The notes beneath the pieces were generated by a model, which was not told where the DNA came from, made no database searches, and saw only the letters and a program-made list of their open reading frames with translations. A stretch of DNA of 64,000 bases. Origin: Lentilitoribacter sp. Alg239-R112 (GTDB lineage: Bacteria; Pseudomonadota; Alphaproteobacteria; Rhizobiales; Rhizobiaceae). This document shows positions 25,224 to 34,385 of this stretch, piece after piece. Made by a program: the position numbers and the translations under genes. The DNA is taken from positions 316,001 to 380,000 of the forward strand of contig NZ_LS999835.1 in assembly GCF_900537175.1 (NCBI RefSeq). Direction: 5' to 3'. Position 1 is the first letter of the stretch; each line of letters starts with the position of its first letter.

Positions 25224-25250
25224 TAAAGGCAGGCCTTGAAGGAGCCTGCC
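25224..25250 (-). terminator. Rho-independent terminator of rpmB
   Basis: On the minus strand a 7-base-pair GC-rich stem (GGCAGGC with GCCTGCC) with a 9-10 base loop is followed by TTTATTTT. It lies just after the rpmB stop and ahead of yhhQ. Confidence 0.85.
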
Positions 25251-25275
25251 CAGCGAAACTGAATTTGAAGCTAGA

Positions 25276-25569
25276 CTAAGCTGCAGCTTCAGCTAGTTTT
25301 TTTGAAAGTTGCTTTTTGATCAAACGTGCACGTGTTGATAAATCACGGTCGTTTGCTTTCGCCAAAAATGCATCCAAACCACCACGATGCTCAACAGAGC
25401 GAAGCGCGTTAGCAGAAATACGCATACGAAAGCGCTGATTTAGAGCTTCTGACATCAAAGTCACGTTGCAAAGATTTGGCAAAAACTTGCGCTTTGATTT
25501 ATTGTTGGCGTGGCTAACATTGTTACCAGATTGAACGCCTTTTGCAGTTAGTTCGCATGTACGAGACAT
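25276..25569 (-). CDS. rpmB: 50S ribosomal protein L28
   Basis: A 97-residue ribosomal protein. It begins [20 protein letters not shown] and has [15 protein letters not shown] and the [19 protein letters not shown] block typical of alphaproteobacterial L28, which has an extended C-terminus (KLAEAAA). It is a single-gene unit with its own terminator. The leader contains a short CGCGC/GCGCG hairpin about 40 bases before the start, whose role is unknown. The DUF3108 gene diverges from it, a common neighbour in Hyphomicrobiales. Confidence 0.97.
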   Translation of the reverse strand: MSRTCELTAKGVQSGNNVSHANNKSKRKFLPNLCNVTLMSEALNQRFRMRISANALRSVEHRGGLDAFLAKANDRDLSTRARLIKKQLSKKLAEAAA

Positions 25570-25823
25570 TATAACACCTATTTATACTAGGCCATTCCCA
25601 CGTAGAAAATCGCGCGATTTGCGCGCCTAACCAGTAGAGACCTTTTGGAAAGTTGCGGTTTCATAGTCATAATCTGAGAAAACGTCAAGTAATTTGATGG
25701 CGTCAGACTGACGAAATGTTACAATGTGACTAATAATAGACATAATCTTACAATATCACAATTTTGTTGGGACTTTCCAATCGGTTTTCCGGCCAGCCAG
25801 TTTTCCGATTTGGACTTTAAGAA

Positions 25824-26624
25824 ATGAAGAAAATGAAATTAAAGAACCTTTTCGTTTTTACGGCGCTTTCATGCGTATTCACGACTGCTGCGTTACCAAG
25901 TGTTGCTGCAGCTAAAACCGCAAACTCGTCTTATAAGCTTGTTATTCATGGAATTACGCTGGCAAAGCTAAATTTCAAAACCGAAATTAGTGGTGAGACA
26001 TTCAAAACATCTGGCAGCATAAAATCGTCATCGTTAGCCGATATTGTAGCAAAAATTCGAGGTGAAACGACCGTTACTGGTAAAGTTACGCCGCATATGT
26101 TTCGCGCTGATCAATATAAAATAAACTATACATCAGGTGATGAGAAGCGCGCTTTCGATGTGCTTTACAATGAAAATGGTAAAGTCACACAAAGTAAAAT
26201 TTCACCTGAACCCAAAAGCCGCCCTTCTGACTGGGTAAAGCTTAAGGATGCTGATCTTCTGTCTGTGGTGGATCCAATTACGAGCCTAACTTTGCCTTAT
26301 AAAGGGCCTAAATCACCAGTTTGCGGTCGTACAGTTTCGATATTTGACGGCGAAACTCTTGTTGATCTTAAATTGAAGTTCATTGGCCATGCTCGTTATA
26401 AAACAAAGGGTTTTAGGGGGCGTGTGGTTAAATGTCAGGTTACATTTACGCCTAAAGGTGGCTATCGGGCCAATCATGATTCGGTTAAATATTTGCAACA
26501 GGCAAAAGGTATGGAAGTTTGGTTTGGGGTTAATAAGCACATGAATGCTCATGTTCCAATGTTTGCAAAAATTCCAACAAAAATCGGTGATGTTCGTGTG
26601 TCTGCTACCGAAATCGGTTCTTAA
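25824..26624 (+). CDS. DUF3108 domain exported protein
   Basis: A 266-residue protein with a signal peptide (hydrophobic core, probable cleavage after VAAA near residue 30). The body fits DUF3108: YKLVIHGITLAKLNFKTEI, then the VTGKVTPHMFRADQYKI block and DPITSLTLPY. The fold is thought to be a beta-barrel-like or lipocalin-like envelope protein; its role is unknown. Two cysteines (PVCGRT and VVKCQV) could pair in the periplasm. The gene diverges from rpmB and ends at a terminator inside the convergent cupin gene. Confidence 0.86.
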   Translation: MKKMKLKNLFVFTALSCVFTTAALPSVAAAKTANSSYKLVIHGITLAKLNFKTEISGETFKTSGSIKSSSLADIVAKIRGETTVTGKVTPHMFRADQYKINYTSGDEKRAFDVLYNENGKVTQSKISPEPKSRPSDWVKLKDADLLSVVDPITSLTLPYKGPKSPVCGRTVSIFDGETLVDLKLKFIGHARYKTKGFRGRVVKCQVTFTPKGGYRANHDSVKYLQQAKGMEVWFGVNKHMNAHVPMFAKIPTKIGDVRVSATEIGS

Positions 26625-26630
26625 AGGAAA

Positions 26631-27074
26631 CTAAATCTGAGATGGCGCCCAATTTGGTTCTGCCATCTCAAATTTTTCAAACTCAAATCCTGGCGCTACT
26701 GTGCAGCTAACCAACGCCCATTTGCCAAGTGGCTTGGCGCTTTGCCATTCGTTCGCCTCAACAATTGCTTGTGGGCGCTCGCCATTTATTAGATCAAGCC
26801 CCAATTGAAACACTTTTTTAGTTCGCCCATCTTTGGAGATTGAGAGTTCCATTGGTGCACCGCCATGCCACAGCCAAACCTCAGTTGCATCGATAACTCT
26901 ATGCCAGTGCGATCGCTGACCCTCTTCGAGTAGATAATAGATTGCTGTTGAATGGCCTCTGGTCCCTCCATCACTATCTCTAAAGGTCTGAACGTACCAT
27001 CCTCCCTCAGGATGGGGTTCCATAGCTAAAATATCGATAATGTCACGTGGTTTAAGATTGTTATTTAAGTTCAT
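26631..27074 (-). CDS. Cupin-fold protein, DUF985 family
   Basis: A 147-residue single-domain cupin. The block PHPEGGWYVQTFRD near the N-terminus, then STAIYYLLEEGQRSHWHRV and VWLWHGGAPMEL, is typical of the DUF985 (YML079w-like) cupins. Histidines in SHWHR could hold a metal, but no activity is established for this family. I chose the ATG at 27074; an in-frame TTG four codons upstream is less likely. It diverges from the methyltransferase-like gene by 52 bases. Confidence 0.85.
   Translation of the reverse strand: MNLNNNLKPRDIIDILAMEPHPEGGWYVQTFRDSDGGTRGHSTAIYYLLEEGQRSHWHRVIDATEVWLWHGGAPMELSISKDGRTKKVFQLGLDLINGERPQAIVEANEWQSAKPLGKWALVSCTVAPGFEFEKFEMAEPNWAPSQI
26638..26677 (+). terminator. 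Rho-independent terminator of the DUF3108 gene, inside the convergent cupin gene
   Basis: Nine-base arms TGAGATGGC and GCCATCTCA enclose a 15-base loop and are followed by AATTTTT on the plus strand. The structure lies 13 bases after the DUF3108 stop and within the last codons of the opposite-strand cupin gene. Confidence 0.6.
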
Positions 27075-27126
27075 GAGGTGGTCCAACCTACTTGCGAAAT
27101 TGACGTTTCAATCCTAAATCTAAGGA

Positions 27127-27879
27127 ATGAATACAGATATTGTCGATTTGCGAGAATTTTACAACTCACGACTTGGACGCCGCGCGAGAGATAAAATCGC
27201 GATGGCACTGTCGGCGGTATGGTCGGCAAGTGGCAATGAGCGACTTTTAGGGCTAGGTTATACCTTGCCATATCTTGATCGATTTCGTTCGGATGCAGAA
27301 CATACAATTGCATTTATGCCGGCAAAGCAGGGTGCTATAGCTTGGCCACGGCATGAACCGTGTGCAGTATCATTGGTTTTTGACGAAGAATTACCATTGG
27401 CGGACAGTTCCATTGACCGCATATTAATGGTGCATTCGCTCGAATTTACTGAAGACCCAGCGGAAACGTTAAAAGAGATCTGGCGCGTTTTATCCCCCAA
27501 TGGAAGTGTAATTGTGGTTGTGCCGAATAGACGAGGTGTATGGTGCCGATTTGAACATACGCCATTTGGTGCGGGGCAGCCCTATTCACGAGGACAACTC
27601 GCCCAACTTCTCAGAGCTGCTAATTTTACACCACGTGGAAGTTCAGAAGCATTGTTTTTTCCACCAACAGATCGCGCACCAGTGCTGCAAGCTTCCCCCA
27701 TGTGGGAAAGGCTTGGGCGGAGGTTTTGGCCCCTGTTTTCTGGCGTGATCGTCATGGAAGCTCAAAAGAAATTATATCAGGGACTTCCCGTTGCAGAGCG
27801 TTCTTCACGGCGTATTTTCGTGCCAGTACTTTCCCCACAACCGTCGTCTCTTGGTCGTAACAAAAGAGAAAGTGACTAG
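27127..27879 (+). CDS. Class I SAM-dependent methyltransferase-like protein
   Basis: A 250-residue protein of the methyltransferase type 11 fold. The late motifs are clear: PLADSSIDRILMVHSLEFTED and LKEIWRVLSPNGSVIVVVPNR. The glycine-rich SAM loop near residue 40 (LLGLGYTLPYLDRF) is degenerate compared with the usual E/DxGxGxG, so activity is uncertain. The C-terminal third has a QKKLYQGLP stretch seen in alphaproteobacterial relatives. The substrate is unknown. It ends three bases from the convergent metW. Confidence 0.82.
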   Translation: MNTDIVDLREFYNSRLGRRARDKIAMALSAVWSASGNERLLGLGYTLPYLDRFRSDAEHTIAFMPAKQGAIAWPRHEPCAVSLVFDEELPLADSSIDRILMVHSLEFTEDPAETLKEIWRVLSPNGSVIVVVPNRRGVWCRFEHTPFGAGQPYSRGQLAQLLRAANFTPRGSSEALFFPPTDRAPVLQASPMWERLGRRFWPLFSGVIVMEAQKKLYQGLPVAERSSRRIFVPVLSPQPSSLGRNKRESD

Positions 27880-27881
27880 TT

Positions 27882-28502
27882 TTAGGTTTCGTCTGTGAGC
27901 AGGAATACGGCCTGCTGTGCTAAAATATTCCATAGGTAATGCGGGACAGTTTTCGTCATGTCACGTCCTGTGTCCGTCACGGGTGTGACATGCTCAATAT
28001 TCGCATTCACATCATGGCAAAGCTGGCTAAAGTCATAAAGGGTACAGAAGTGAATATTGGGCGTATCATACCACGAATAAGGAAGTTTTTTGGTAACGGG
28101 CATTCTGCCTTGTAGAAGCAATTGTAAGCGCATACGCCAATGACCAAAATTGGGTGCAGAGACGATGCAATATTTGCCGATACGTAATAACTCTTCCAAG
28201 ACCTTTTTTGGACTATGAGTTGCTTGAATGGTTTGAGACAGGATTACAAAATCAAAGCTTTTGTCAGGGTAATGCACAAGATCACGATCTGCATCACCTT
28301 GAATGACAGATAAGCCGCGTGCGACGCAATCATTCACACCCTTTTGCGATAATTCAATACCGCGTCCATCGACGGATTTTTGATCTTTTAAGATGCTTAA
28401 AAGTGTTCCATCACCACAACCAATATCTAGCACTTTTGCATTTGGTGTCACATGTTTGGCAATGACTGTGAGATCAAAACGTCTTTTTTCAGCTTCGGTC
28501 AT
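27882..28502 (-). CDS. metW: Methionine biosynthesis protein MetW
   Basis: A 206-residue methyltransferase-fold protein. The SAM loop VLDIGCGDGTLLSIL and the block DFVILSQTIQATHSPKKVLEELLRIG mark MetW, which works with MetX in homoserine O-acetylation for methionine synthesis. It directly follows metX on the same strand: metW ATG and metX stop abut. Its own enzymatic reaction is not settled; it is thought to support or regulate MetX. Confidence 0.93.
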   Translation of the reverse strand: MTEAEKRRFDLTVIAKHVTPNAKVLDIGCGDGTLLSILKDQKSVDGRGIELSQKGVNDCVARGLSVIQGDADRDLVHYPDKSFDFVILSQTIQATHSPKKVLEELLRIGKYCIVSAPNFGHWRMRLQLLLQGRMPVTKKLPYSWYDTPNIHFCTLYDFSQLCHDVNANIEHVTPVTDTGRDMTKTVPHYLWNILAQQAVFLLTDET

Positions 28503-29672
28503 TTAAATCCCCCTTGCTTCTGCTGCGGAATTTAAAAACCCGGTGACAGTGCTGATCATAACAGGTTCATTGAGTAAAAATGCGTCGTGCCCCTTGTCTG
28601 ATTCTATCTCGACAAATGATACAGATGCACCTGTAGCATTTAATGCATGAACAACATCGCGACTTTCTGATGTGGGGAAAAGCCAGTCGCTTGTAAATGA
28701 CATGAGACAAAACCGAGTGCTGGTGCCGGAAAATGCATTTGCCAATTTCCCGTCATTGTCAGCAGCCAAATCAAAATAATCCATGGCACGTGTCATGTAG
28801 AGATAGGAATTTGCATCAAATCTGTCGACAAAACTTGAACCTTGATGGCGCAGGTAACTTTCAATCTGAAAATCTGCGCCAAAACCAAAGCTCACATTAT
28901 CTCGGTTTTGCAATTGCCGACCAAATTTCCGTTGAAGCGCCGGTTCTGAGAGATAAGTTATGTGAGCAGTCATCCGCGCAACAGCCAATCCTTTTGAGGG
29001 AATATCATTTGTTGCCGCATAATTACCGCCATGCCAGTTCGGATCAGCCATGATGGCCTGTCTGCCAACTTCATGGAACGCAATGTTTTGCGAAGTGTGT
29101 TTTGCACCTGTTGCCATTGGAATAGCTGAGAATAATCGAGATGGGTAAGATGATGCCCACTGCAGAACCTGCATGCCGCCCATGGAGCCGCCAATGGCGC
29201 TGAACAAGGTATCAATACCCAGATAATCGATAAGCATGGCTTGTGCGCGAACCATATCGGCAATTGTTAAAACCGGGAAATTCAAACCATAGGGTAATCC
29301 TGTTTTTTCATCAATGGATGCGGGACCCGTTGTGCCAAGGCAGCCGCCGAGTACGTTTGAGCAGATAACAAAATATCTTTCGGTGTCTATTGGTTTTCCC
29401 GGGCCAATAAGTGTTTCCCACCAACCTGGTTTTTTTGTAACAGGTTGCTCACTTGCGCAATATTGGTCGCCCGTTAGGGCATGGCAAATCAGTATTGCAT
29501 TTGATTTATCTACGTTCAATTCGCCATGCGTTTCGTAGGCAATTTGAAATGGCGATAGCGATACACCTGCATCAAGTTGGAGGGGGTTATCTTCGCCAAA
29601 ATGCGCAACTTTGCTTGACGGAAATAAAGCTTCTGAGTTTGCTTTTGTTGCAGTTGTGCTTTTCGTTGCCAT
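28503..29672 (-). CDS. metX: Homoserine O-acetyltransferase
   Basis: A 389-residue alpha/beta-hydrolase-fold enzyme. The nucleophile elbow [10 protein letters not shown] holds Ser163; the acid and base lie in FTSDWLFP and in DKGHDAFLL. It transfers acetyl from acetyl-CoA to homoserine, the first committed step to methionine. The first 15 residues are Ala/Thr/Lys-rich and not conserved. The 207-base region shared with hisC must carry both promoters; I saw no SAM-II riboswitch there. Confidence 0.95.
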   Translation of the reverse strand: MATKSTTATKANSEALFPSSKVAHFGEDNPLQLDAGVSLSPFQIAYETHGELNVDKSNAILICHALTGDQYCASEQPVTKKPGWWETLIGPGKPIDTERYFVICSNVLGGCLGTTGPASIDEKTGLPYGLNFPVLTIADMVRAQAMLIDYLGIDTLFSAIGGSMGGMQVLQWASSYPSRLFSAIPMATGAKHTSQNIAFHEVGRQAIMADPNWHGGNYAATNDIPSKGLAVARMTAHITYLSEPALQRKFGRQLQNRDNVSFGFGADFQIESYLRHQGSSFVDRFDANSYLYMTRAMDYFDLAADNDGKLANAFSGTSTRFCLMSFTSDWLFPTSESRDVVHALNATGASVSFVEIESDKGHDAFLLNEPVMISTVTGFLNSAAEARGI

Positions 29673-29879
29673 TTAATCGGGTTTTCAGTGCTAAATTAGG
29701 GTTAAATTGATAATAGCCAGGATTTTCATTTTATTTGAGACAATACAGGTAAGATTTGACGGCACTCACGTCAATCTTTTCTTATCAGAAAACTTTTGTC
29801 TGCTCGACAATATGCTCATAAGCGTATAATCGAACACCATAAAATATGGATTTTATTGTTTAAACTGTTGGAGAGCGTG

Positions 29880-30983
29880 ATGGCGGACAAACAAACCCCT
29901 GAACCGAATTCTAGTATTCTGGAAATTGCTGCTTATGTGCCTGGCAAGAGCAAAGCAACAGGTGCGACTAAAATCCATAAACTTTCTTCAAACGAAACAC
30001 CGCTTGGAGCAAGTCCACGTGTGCAAGAAGCGATTAGAAATACGCTCGAGGAATTGGAACTATATCCTGAAGGCTCATCTTTGGTTCTGCGTGAAGCAAT
30101 CGCATCGGTGCACGGTTTAAATGCTGATAATATTTTGTGTGGCAATGGTTCAGATGAGCTTCTTGGTTTATTGAGCCGGACATATCTCTCTCAGGGTGAT
30201 GAGGCAATTTACTCAGAGCATGGTTTTCTTGTTTATAAAATTGAAATCCTTGCCAGCGGTGCAACGCCTGTCGTCGTTAAGGAAAAAAACCTCACTGTTG
30301 ATGTGGACGCCGTGCTTGCGGCGATAACACCCCGAACCAAGATGGTGTTTTTAGCAAATCCAAATAATCCGACAGGTACTTATCTGCCCAGCAGTGAATT
30401 GCGACGGCTCCATGATGGACTGCCAAAACATGTCATTCTTGTTTTGGATGCAGCATATGCTGAATATGTCCGTAAAAATGACTTTGAAGCGGGCATTGAG
30501 ATGGTATCTGCAAATGAAAACGTAGTTATGACACGTACATTTTCCAAGATTTATGGTCTTGCTGGCTTGCGGATTGGCTGGATTTACGCACCGTTGAAAA
30601 TTATTGATGCGCTTAATCGTGTACGCGGGCCATTTAACGTCAATGCTGTGGCAATTGCTGCGGGCGCTGCTGCGGTGGCCGATAAGAAGCATATTGAAGA
30701 TGCTATTGATCACAATCTGATTTGGCTTGAGAAGGTGACACAGGGCCTGACGAAAATCGGTCTTGATGTAACACCATCGGTTGGCAATTTTGTGTTGATC
30801 ACGTTTCCTCAAGATGGTGTACATACTGCCGCAAAGGCAAATGATTATCTTTTATCCAAGGGGTTTATCTTGCGCGCTGTTGGTGGTTATGGGCTTCCAA
30901 ATTCATTGCGAATGACAATTGGAGGTGATGAGGCGAATGAAGGTGTTATTGCCGCGCTGCAAGATTTTATGGGTAGATCATAA
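29880..30983 (+). CDS. hisC: Histidinol-phosphate / aromatic aminotransferase (HisC family)
   Basis: A 367-residue PLP enzyme of fold type I. The active-site lysine is K223 in [10 protein letters not shown], with Arg231 of RIGW nearby and the [10 protein letters not shown] block at about 160-169. The start is the ATG eight bases after GGAG; a longer frame upstream is not supported. The overlap with tyrC (TAATG) suggests this copy serves tyrosine and phenylalanine synthesis more than histidine synthesis. That is inference from context, since the family acts on both substrates. Confidence 0.93.
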   Translation: MADKQTPEPNSSILEIAAYVPGKSKATGATKIHKLSSNETPLGASPRVQEAIRNTLEELELYPEGSSLVLREAIASVHGLNADNILCGNGSDELLGLLSRTYLSQGDEAIYSEHGFLVYKIEILASGATPVVVKEKNLTVDVDAVLAAITPRTKMVFLANPNNPTGTYLPSSELRRLHDGLPKHVILVLDAAYAEYVRKNDFEAGIEMVSANENVVMTRTFSKIYGLAGLRIGWIYAPLKIIDALNRVRGPFNVNAVAIAAGAAAVADKKHIEDAIDHNLIWLEKVTQGLTKIGLDVTPSVGNFVLITFPQDGVHTAAKANDYLLSKGFILRAVGGYGLPNSLRMTIGGDEANEGVIAALQDFMGRS

Positions 30984-31954
30984 TGGGTGATATTCATTTT
31001 AATAAAATAGCGCTTATTGGTATTGGCCTTATTGGATCATCTCTTGCAAGGGTGATAAGAGAAAAGAAACTTGCCGAAACAATTGCAATTATGACGCGTT
31101 CTCAAACAACGCTTGATGAGGCTCGTGCGCTTGATTTGGGTGATGAGTATTCTACTGACTATGCAGATATTGTCCGGCATGCGGATTTGATCATTGTGTC
31201 TGTGCCGGTTGGCGCGTCTGGTGCAGTTGCGAAGGATATTGCTTTTCATTTAAAACCAGGTGCTATCGTCACCGATGTTGGATCGACTAAAACGTCGGTT
31301 ATTGAACAGATGGTTCCTCATATTCCAGATGGCGTGCATTTTATACCAGGTCACCCAATTGCGGGTACCGAGCGTTCAGGTCCTGATGCTGGATTTTCCG
31401 AGTTGTTTGAAGGGCGTTGGTGTATTTTAACCCCGCTTGAAAATACTGATCCGGATGCGCAAGATAAACTCTCACAATTTTGGCGCGCTTGCGGCTCTAA
31501 TATAGATGTCATGGAACATGAACATCATGATCGCGTTCTTGCAATTGTTTCTCATTTACCTCAGTTGATTTCATACAATATTGTTGGAACAGCGAGTGAT
31601 ATGGAAACAGTCACGGATTCTGAAGTAATTAAGTATTCAGCTTCAGGTTTTCGTGATTTTACACGCCTTGCAGCGTCAGACCCGACAATGTGGCGTGATG
31701 TTTGTTTGCACAATAAAGATGCTATTCTTGAGATGCTTGCACGGTTTTCTGAAGATTTATCCTCATTACAGAAGGCAATTCGTTGGGGCAAGGGTGACGA
31801 ATTGTTTGATTTATTTTCACGCACTCGCGCGGTTCGACGCTCAATTATTGAGGCCGGACAAGATGTTGATGTTCCGGATTTTGGACGTCATCTCTCTACA
31901 GATGCACCCTTAGATTCCCAATCAGATGGCGGGAATAAAACCGAGCGGGAATAA
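30983..31954 (+). CDS. tyrC: Prephenate/arogenate dehydrogenase
   Basis: A 323-residue NAD(P)-dependent enzyme of tyrosine synthesis. The Rossmann motif GIGLIGSSLAR lies at about 11-21, followed by DVGSTKTSVIEQM and the substrate block GHPIAGTERSGPDAG. The C-terminal helical domain is complete, with SGFRDFTRLAASDPTMWRD. It overlaps hisC by one base. Its last 33 bases overlap the convergent DUF2125 gene, and a strong GC hairpin spans its stop codon. Confidence 0.94.
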   Translation: MGDIHFNKIALIGIGLIGSSLARVIREKKLAETIAIMTRSQTTLDEARALDLGDEYSTDYADIVRHADLIIVSVPVGASGAVAKDIAFHLKPGAIVTDVGSTKTSVIEQMVPHIPDGVHFIPGHPIAGTERSGPDAGFSELFEGRWCILTPLENTDPDAQDKLSQFWRACGSNIDVMEHEHHDRVLAIVSHLPQLISYNIVGTASDMETVTDSEVIKYSASGFRDFTRLAASDPTMWRDVCLHNKDAILEMLARFSEDLSSLQKAIRWGKGDELFDLFSRTRAVRRSIIEAGQDVDVPDFGRHLSTDAPLDSQSDGGNKTERE

Positions 31955-32911
31955 TCCCGCTTGCACAAAACCGTCTCTGAGTGTGAGTTTGAATTGGATA
32001 TCGCCATTTGCCCTATTTTGAAACATTGGGAGTAGGGCATTGATCTGTGCAATGTTTTGGCTAAGTTCTGGATAGTTCTTTTGCGCGATTTGTAGAAAGT
32101 CCGACGCGTTGTTTATGATCAGATTTAATTCTCCACTTAGTAATCCCTTTGCCGAAATATTAAGAGGACCATCTGCAGAAATTTTCGCACCGTTTTCACT
32201 TATGAAATTGAAGTGCTCAAGATTGATATTTGAACTTCGGATATCAAAATCTTCGCCTGAACGTGTATGTTCTAATGCGTTTGCCCCATCTATAAGCTTT
32301 GCAACCATGAAAAACTCAGAAGCGGGCAGTATTGTTTTGGTCCCCTTGGTTTGAGCGATTAATTTGTCCGCACTTGCGGCAACATCAAGATCATTCTCAT
32401 TCTGTCGCAGATGAATTTGTAAATCGTCAGCTAGTAGGGAACCAAGATCTTTAAAGATTGTGTTTTTGAAATCCACGCGAAGGTTTGATGCTTCCACGGA
32501 GGTGCGATTGATATTTGTGAGATCAATACTGGCGCTTGCTTTTAGGTTTTGCCAATTGATTTCCAATTGATTGCTCTTGTCAGATAAAAGCATGGGGCCA
32601 TCAAGTTCAGCGATGATTTTGCCAGGTTTGTATATTTGGGCGGCTGTTCGTAATGCACCTGCGGATAATCCAAACCGTCGTCTATTGTCATCAAATGCTG
32701 TGTGCGAACAACGAAGTCCCAACCGGAATGGAAAGCCTTCAACATCTAAGTTGTTACACGTGATAGTTTTGCCATCTGATGAAAACTCAGCGAGTTTATC
32801 ACTAACACGCACTTTCATTTCATCTGCGGTCCAATTCCAACCTAGATATACTGCAACAACAACAAAGACGATGCTAATGCCCAACCATAATATCTTCGTG
32901 CGCGGTTGCAT
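31922..32911 (-). CDS. DUF2125 domain membrane-anchored protein
   Basis: A 329-residue protein. One N-terminal membrane helix (about residues 8-28, KILWLGISIVFVVVAVYLGW) anchors a large domain outside the cytoplasm. The block LDVEGFPFRLGLRCSHTAF and the final GFVQAGLFPLGFIPAI are typical of DUF2125, a family of AsmA-like envelope proteins of unknown role in alphaproteobacteria. I start at MQPRTKILWLG, after AGCAGG; the longer frame adds 24 unsupported residues. Confidence 0.87.
   Translation of the reverse strand: MQPRTKILWLGISIVFVVVAVYLGWNWTADEMKVRVSDKLAEFSSDGKTITCNNLDVEGFPFRLGLRCSHTAFDDNRRRFGLSAGALRTAAQIYKPGKIIAELDGPMLLSDKSNQLEINWQNLKASASIDLTNINRTSVEASNLRVDFKNTIFKDLGSLLADDLQIHLRQNENDLDVAASADKLIAQTKGTKTILPASEFFMVAKLIDGANALEHTRSGEDFDIRSSNINLEHFNFISENGAKISADGPLNISAKGLLSGELNLIINNASDFLQIAQKNYPELSQNIAQINALLPMFQNRANGDIQFKLTLRDGFVQAGLFPLGFIPAI
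31944..31961 (+). terminator. GC-rich hairpin across the tyrC stop, possible terminator
   Basis: AGCGGGA and TCCCGCT form a 7-base-pair stem with a tetraloop ATAA. It covers the tyrC stop and lies within the last codons of the opposite DUF2125 gene. There is no T-run on the plus strand; on the minus strand CGGTTTTATT follows. So it may pause or end tyrC transcription, but it is not a standard terminator. Confidence 0.35.
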
Positions 32912-32996
32912 GCCTGCTGATTTAGTAGAATTGATCACTTGATTTGCTTTCCTATGTTGTGCATTGCATGGTGTGAAGTTCACCTTATTGGAATCA

Positions 32997-33527
32997 ATGG
33001 CATATAATATGGACGATTTTTGGGTCTTCGGTTACGGATCGCTTATGTGGCGGCCAGGGTTTGAGTTTATAGAGCAACACAGAGCACATTTATATGGCTA
33101 TCGACGGTCTTTATGTGTTCATTCCCATGTTCATCGTGGAACGCCGGAGAAACCGGGTCTGGTTTTGGGGTTAGATACCGGGGGATCATGCAGTGGAATT
33201 GCGTTTAAAGTTTCTCGCAATATTCATGATGAGGTTATGGAATATCTTCATGGGCGTGAACTGGTGACAAATGTTTACATTGAGCGCGTTTGTAATCTTA
33301 AGCTACATGACAAGCGTCGTGTACCTGCTTACTGTTACATTGTTGACAGGCAACATAAGCAATATGCAAGCGGTTTGTCGGCTGAAACTGCCGCGCATGT
33401 TGTTCAGTCTGCAAAAGGTCAATCGGGGCATAATGTTGACTATGTACGAAGTACAGTAGAGCATCTCCGCGAAATGAAGCTGCGCGATGCCTGGCTTGAA
33501 GACGTTGATAGAAGGCTTAAACCGTAG
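32997..33527 (+). CDS. Gamma-glutamylcyclotransferase, ChaC family
   Basis: A protein of about 176 residues. The YGSL motif (FGYGSLMW) near the N-terminus binds the glutamyl group, and the catalytic glutamate lies in YLHGRELVTNVY. ChaC enzymes cleave glutathione to 5-oxoproline and Cys-Gly. Two in-frame ATGs are possible: 32997, with GGAA upstream, and 33009, which gives MDDFWVFGYGSL as in relatives. It diverges from the DUF2125 gene and overlaps plsC tail to tail by 11 bases. Confidence 0.9.
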   Translation: MAYNMDDFWVFGYGSLMWRPGFEFIEQHRAHLYGYRRSLCVHSHVHRGTPEKPGLVLGLDTGGSCSGIAFKVSRNIHDEVMEYLHGRELVTNVYIERVCNLKLHDKRRVPAYCYIVDRQHKQYASGLSAETAAHVVQSAKGQSGHNVDYVRSTVEHLREMKLRDAWLEDVDRRLKP

Positions 33528-34314
33528 CGGATGATTTAATATCTTCCAGTCTTTGCACTACAAGCGGTGGCAAGGGTAGATTTGGATTGTTTTCCACTGC
33601 ATCCAGCAACAGTTCATCCGAAGCTTCCTGTGTGACGTTGGTCAGTTTTTCCAGTGCATCTCTAATGGATAGGCCAGGTTCGATTGGGGGTAATATTCGT
33701 GCCTTGAAATGACCTGGTTGACGTAAGAATGAATGGCGTGGCCAGTACAGACCAGATACGAGCGCGATTGGAACAAGCGGCACGTCAATGCCACTATAGA
33801 TGCGTGCGGCTCCGAATTTATAGTCAAGTGGTGCACCCACTGGGCTGCGGGTACCTTCCGGAAATATAAATAATTGACGACCGTTTTGACCTATTTCTCG
33901 TTTGGCACCGACCATAACGCTTGCCATAGCTTTGCCTTTGGCTCCACGGTCGACAGAAATCATTTTAAGCTTCGTAAGGCATCTGCCGAACAATGGTATT
34001 CGTAGTAGTTCTTGTTTGAAAATGAAAACGGGACTGTCAATATATTGAAAAAACGCAAATGTATCCCAAAAAGATTGATGTTGGGCGGCAACTATGAAGC
34101 CTCTGTCTTTGGGTAAGTTCTCTAAACCCTCTATTTCGACTTTGGTGCCTGCAATAATCTCCTGCAACTTAATAGATGATTGGCCCCATGCTTTTGCTTG
34201 TGCGAGTACTGTTTCTTTACTGCCGAAATAAAGCCAAGGGAGCATGATGATCAACCGGCCAATCGTGTTGATGTAAAATGCAATATTAAAAAGGGCAGAG
34301 CGGATGAACAGCAT
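33517..34314 (-). CDS. plsC: 1-acyl-sn-glycerol-3-phosphate acyltransferase
   Basis: A 265-residue membrane-associated enzyme. The HX4D motif reads H79-QSFW-D84 and the second substrate motif is FPEGTRSP. An N-terminal hydrophobic helix anchors it to the inner membrane. It adds the second acyl chain to make phosphatidic acid. The VPIALVSGLYWPRHSF block places it in the usual alphaproteobacterial PlsC group. The upstream GNAT gene, 71 bases away on the same strand, is probably a separate unit. Confidence 0.92.
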   Translation of the reverse strand: MLFIRSALFNIAFYINTIGRLIIMLPWLYFGSKETVLAQAKAWGQSSIKLQEIIAGTKVEIEGLENLPKDRGFIVAAQHQSFWDTFAFFQYIDSPVFIFKQELLRIPLFGRCLTKLKMISVDRGAKGKAMASVMVGAKREIGQNGRQLFIFPEGTRSPVGAPLDYKFGAARIYSGIDVPLVPIALVSGLYWPRHSFLRQPGHFKARILPPIEPGLSIRDALEKLTNVTQEASDELLLDAVENNPNLPLPPLVVQRLEDIKSSATV

Positions 34315-34385
34315 GAATAAGATCTCAAATTAGTTTTGTGACTGCTTACACGAACTTTATTGCTGCACAAAGCACCTTTTATGAT

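Noticed and set aside
29673..29879. SAM-II riboswitch ahead of metX
   Set aside because: Neither strand contains the conserved stem-pseudoknot order in the right place; the best look-alike is on the wrong strand.
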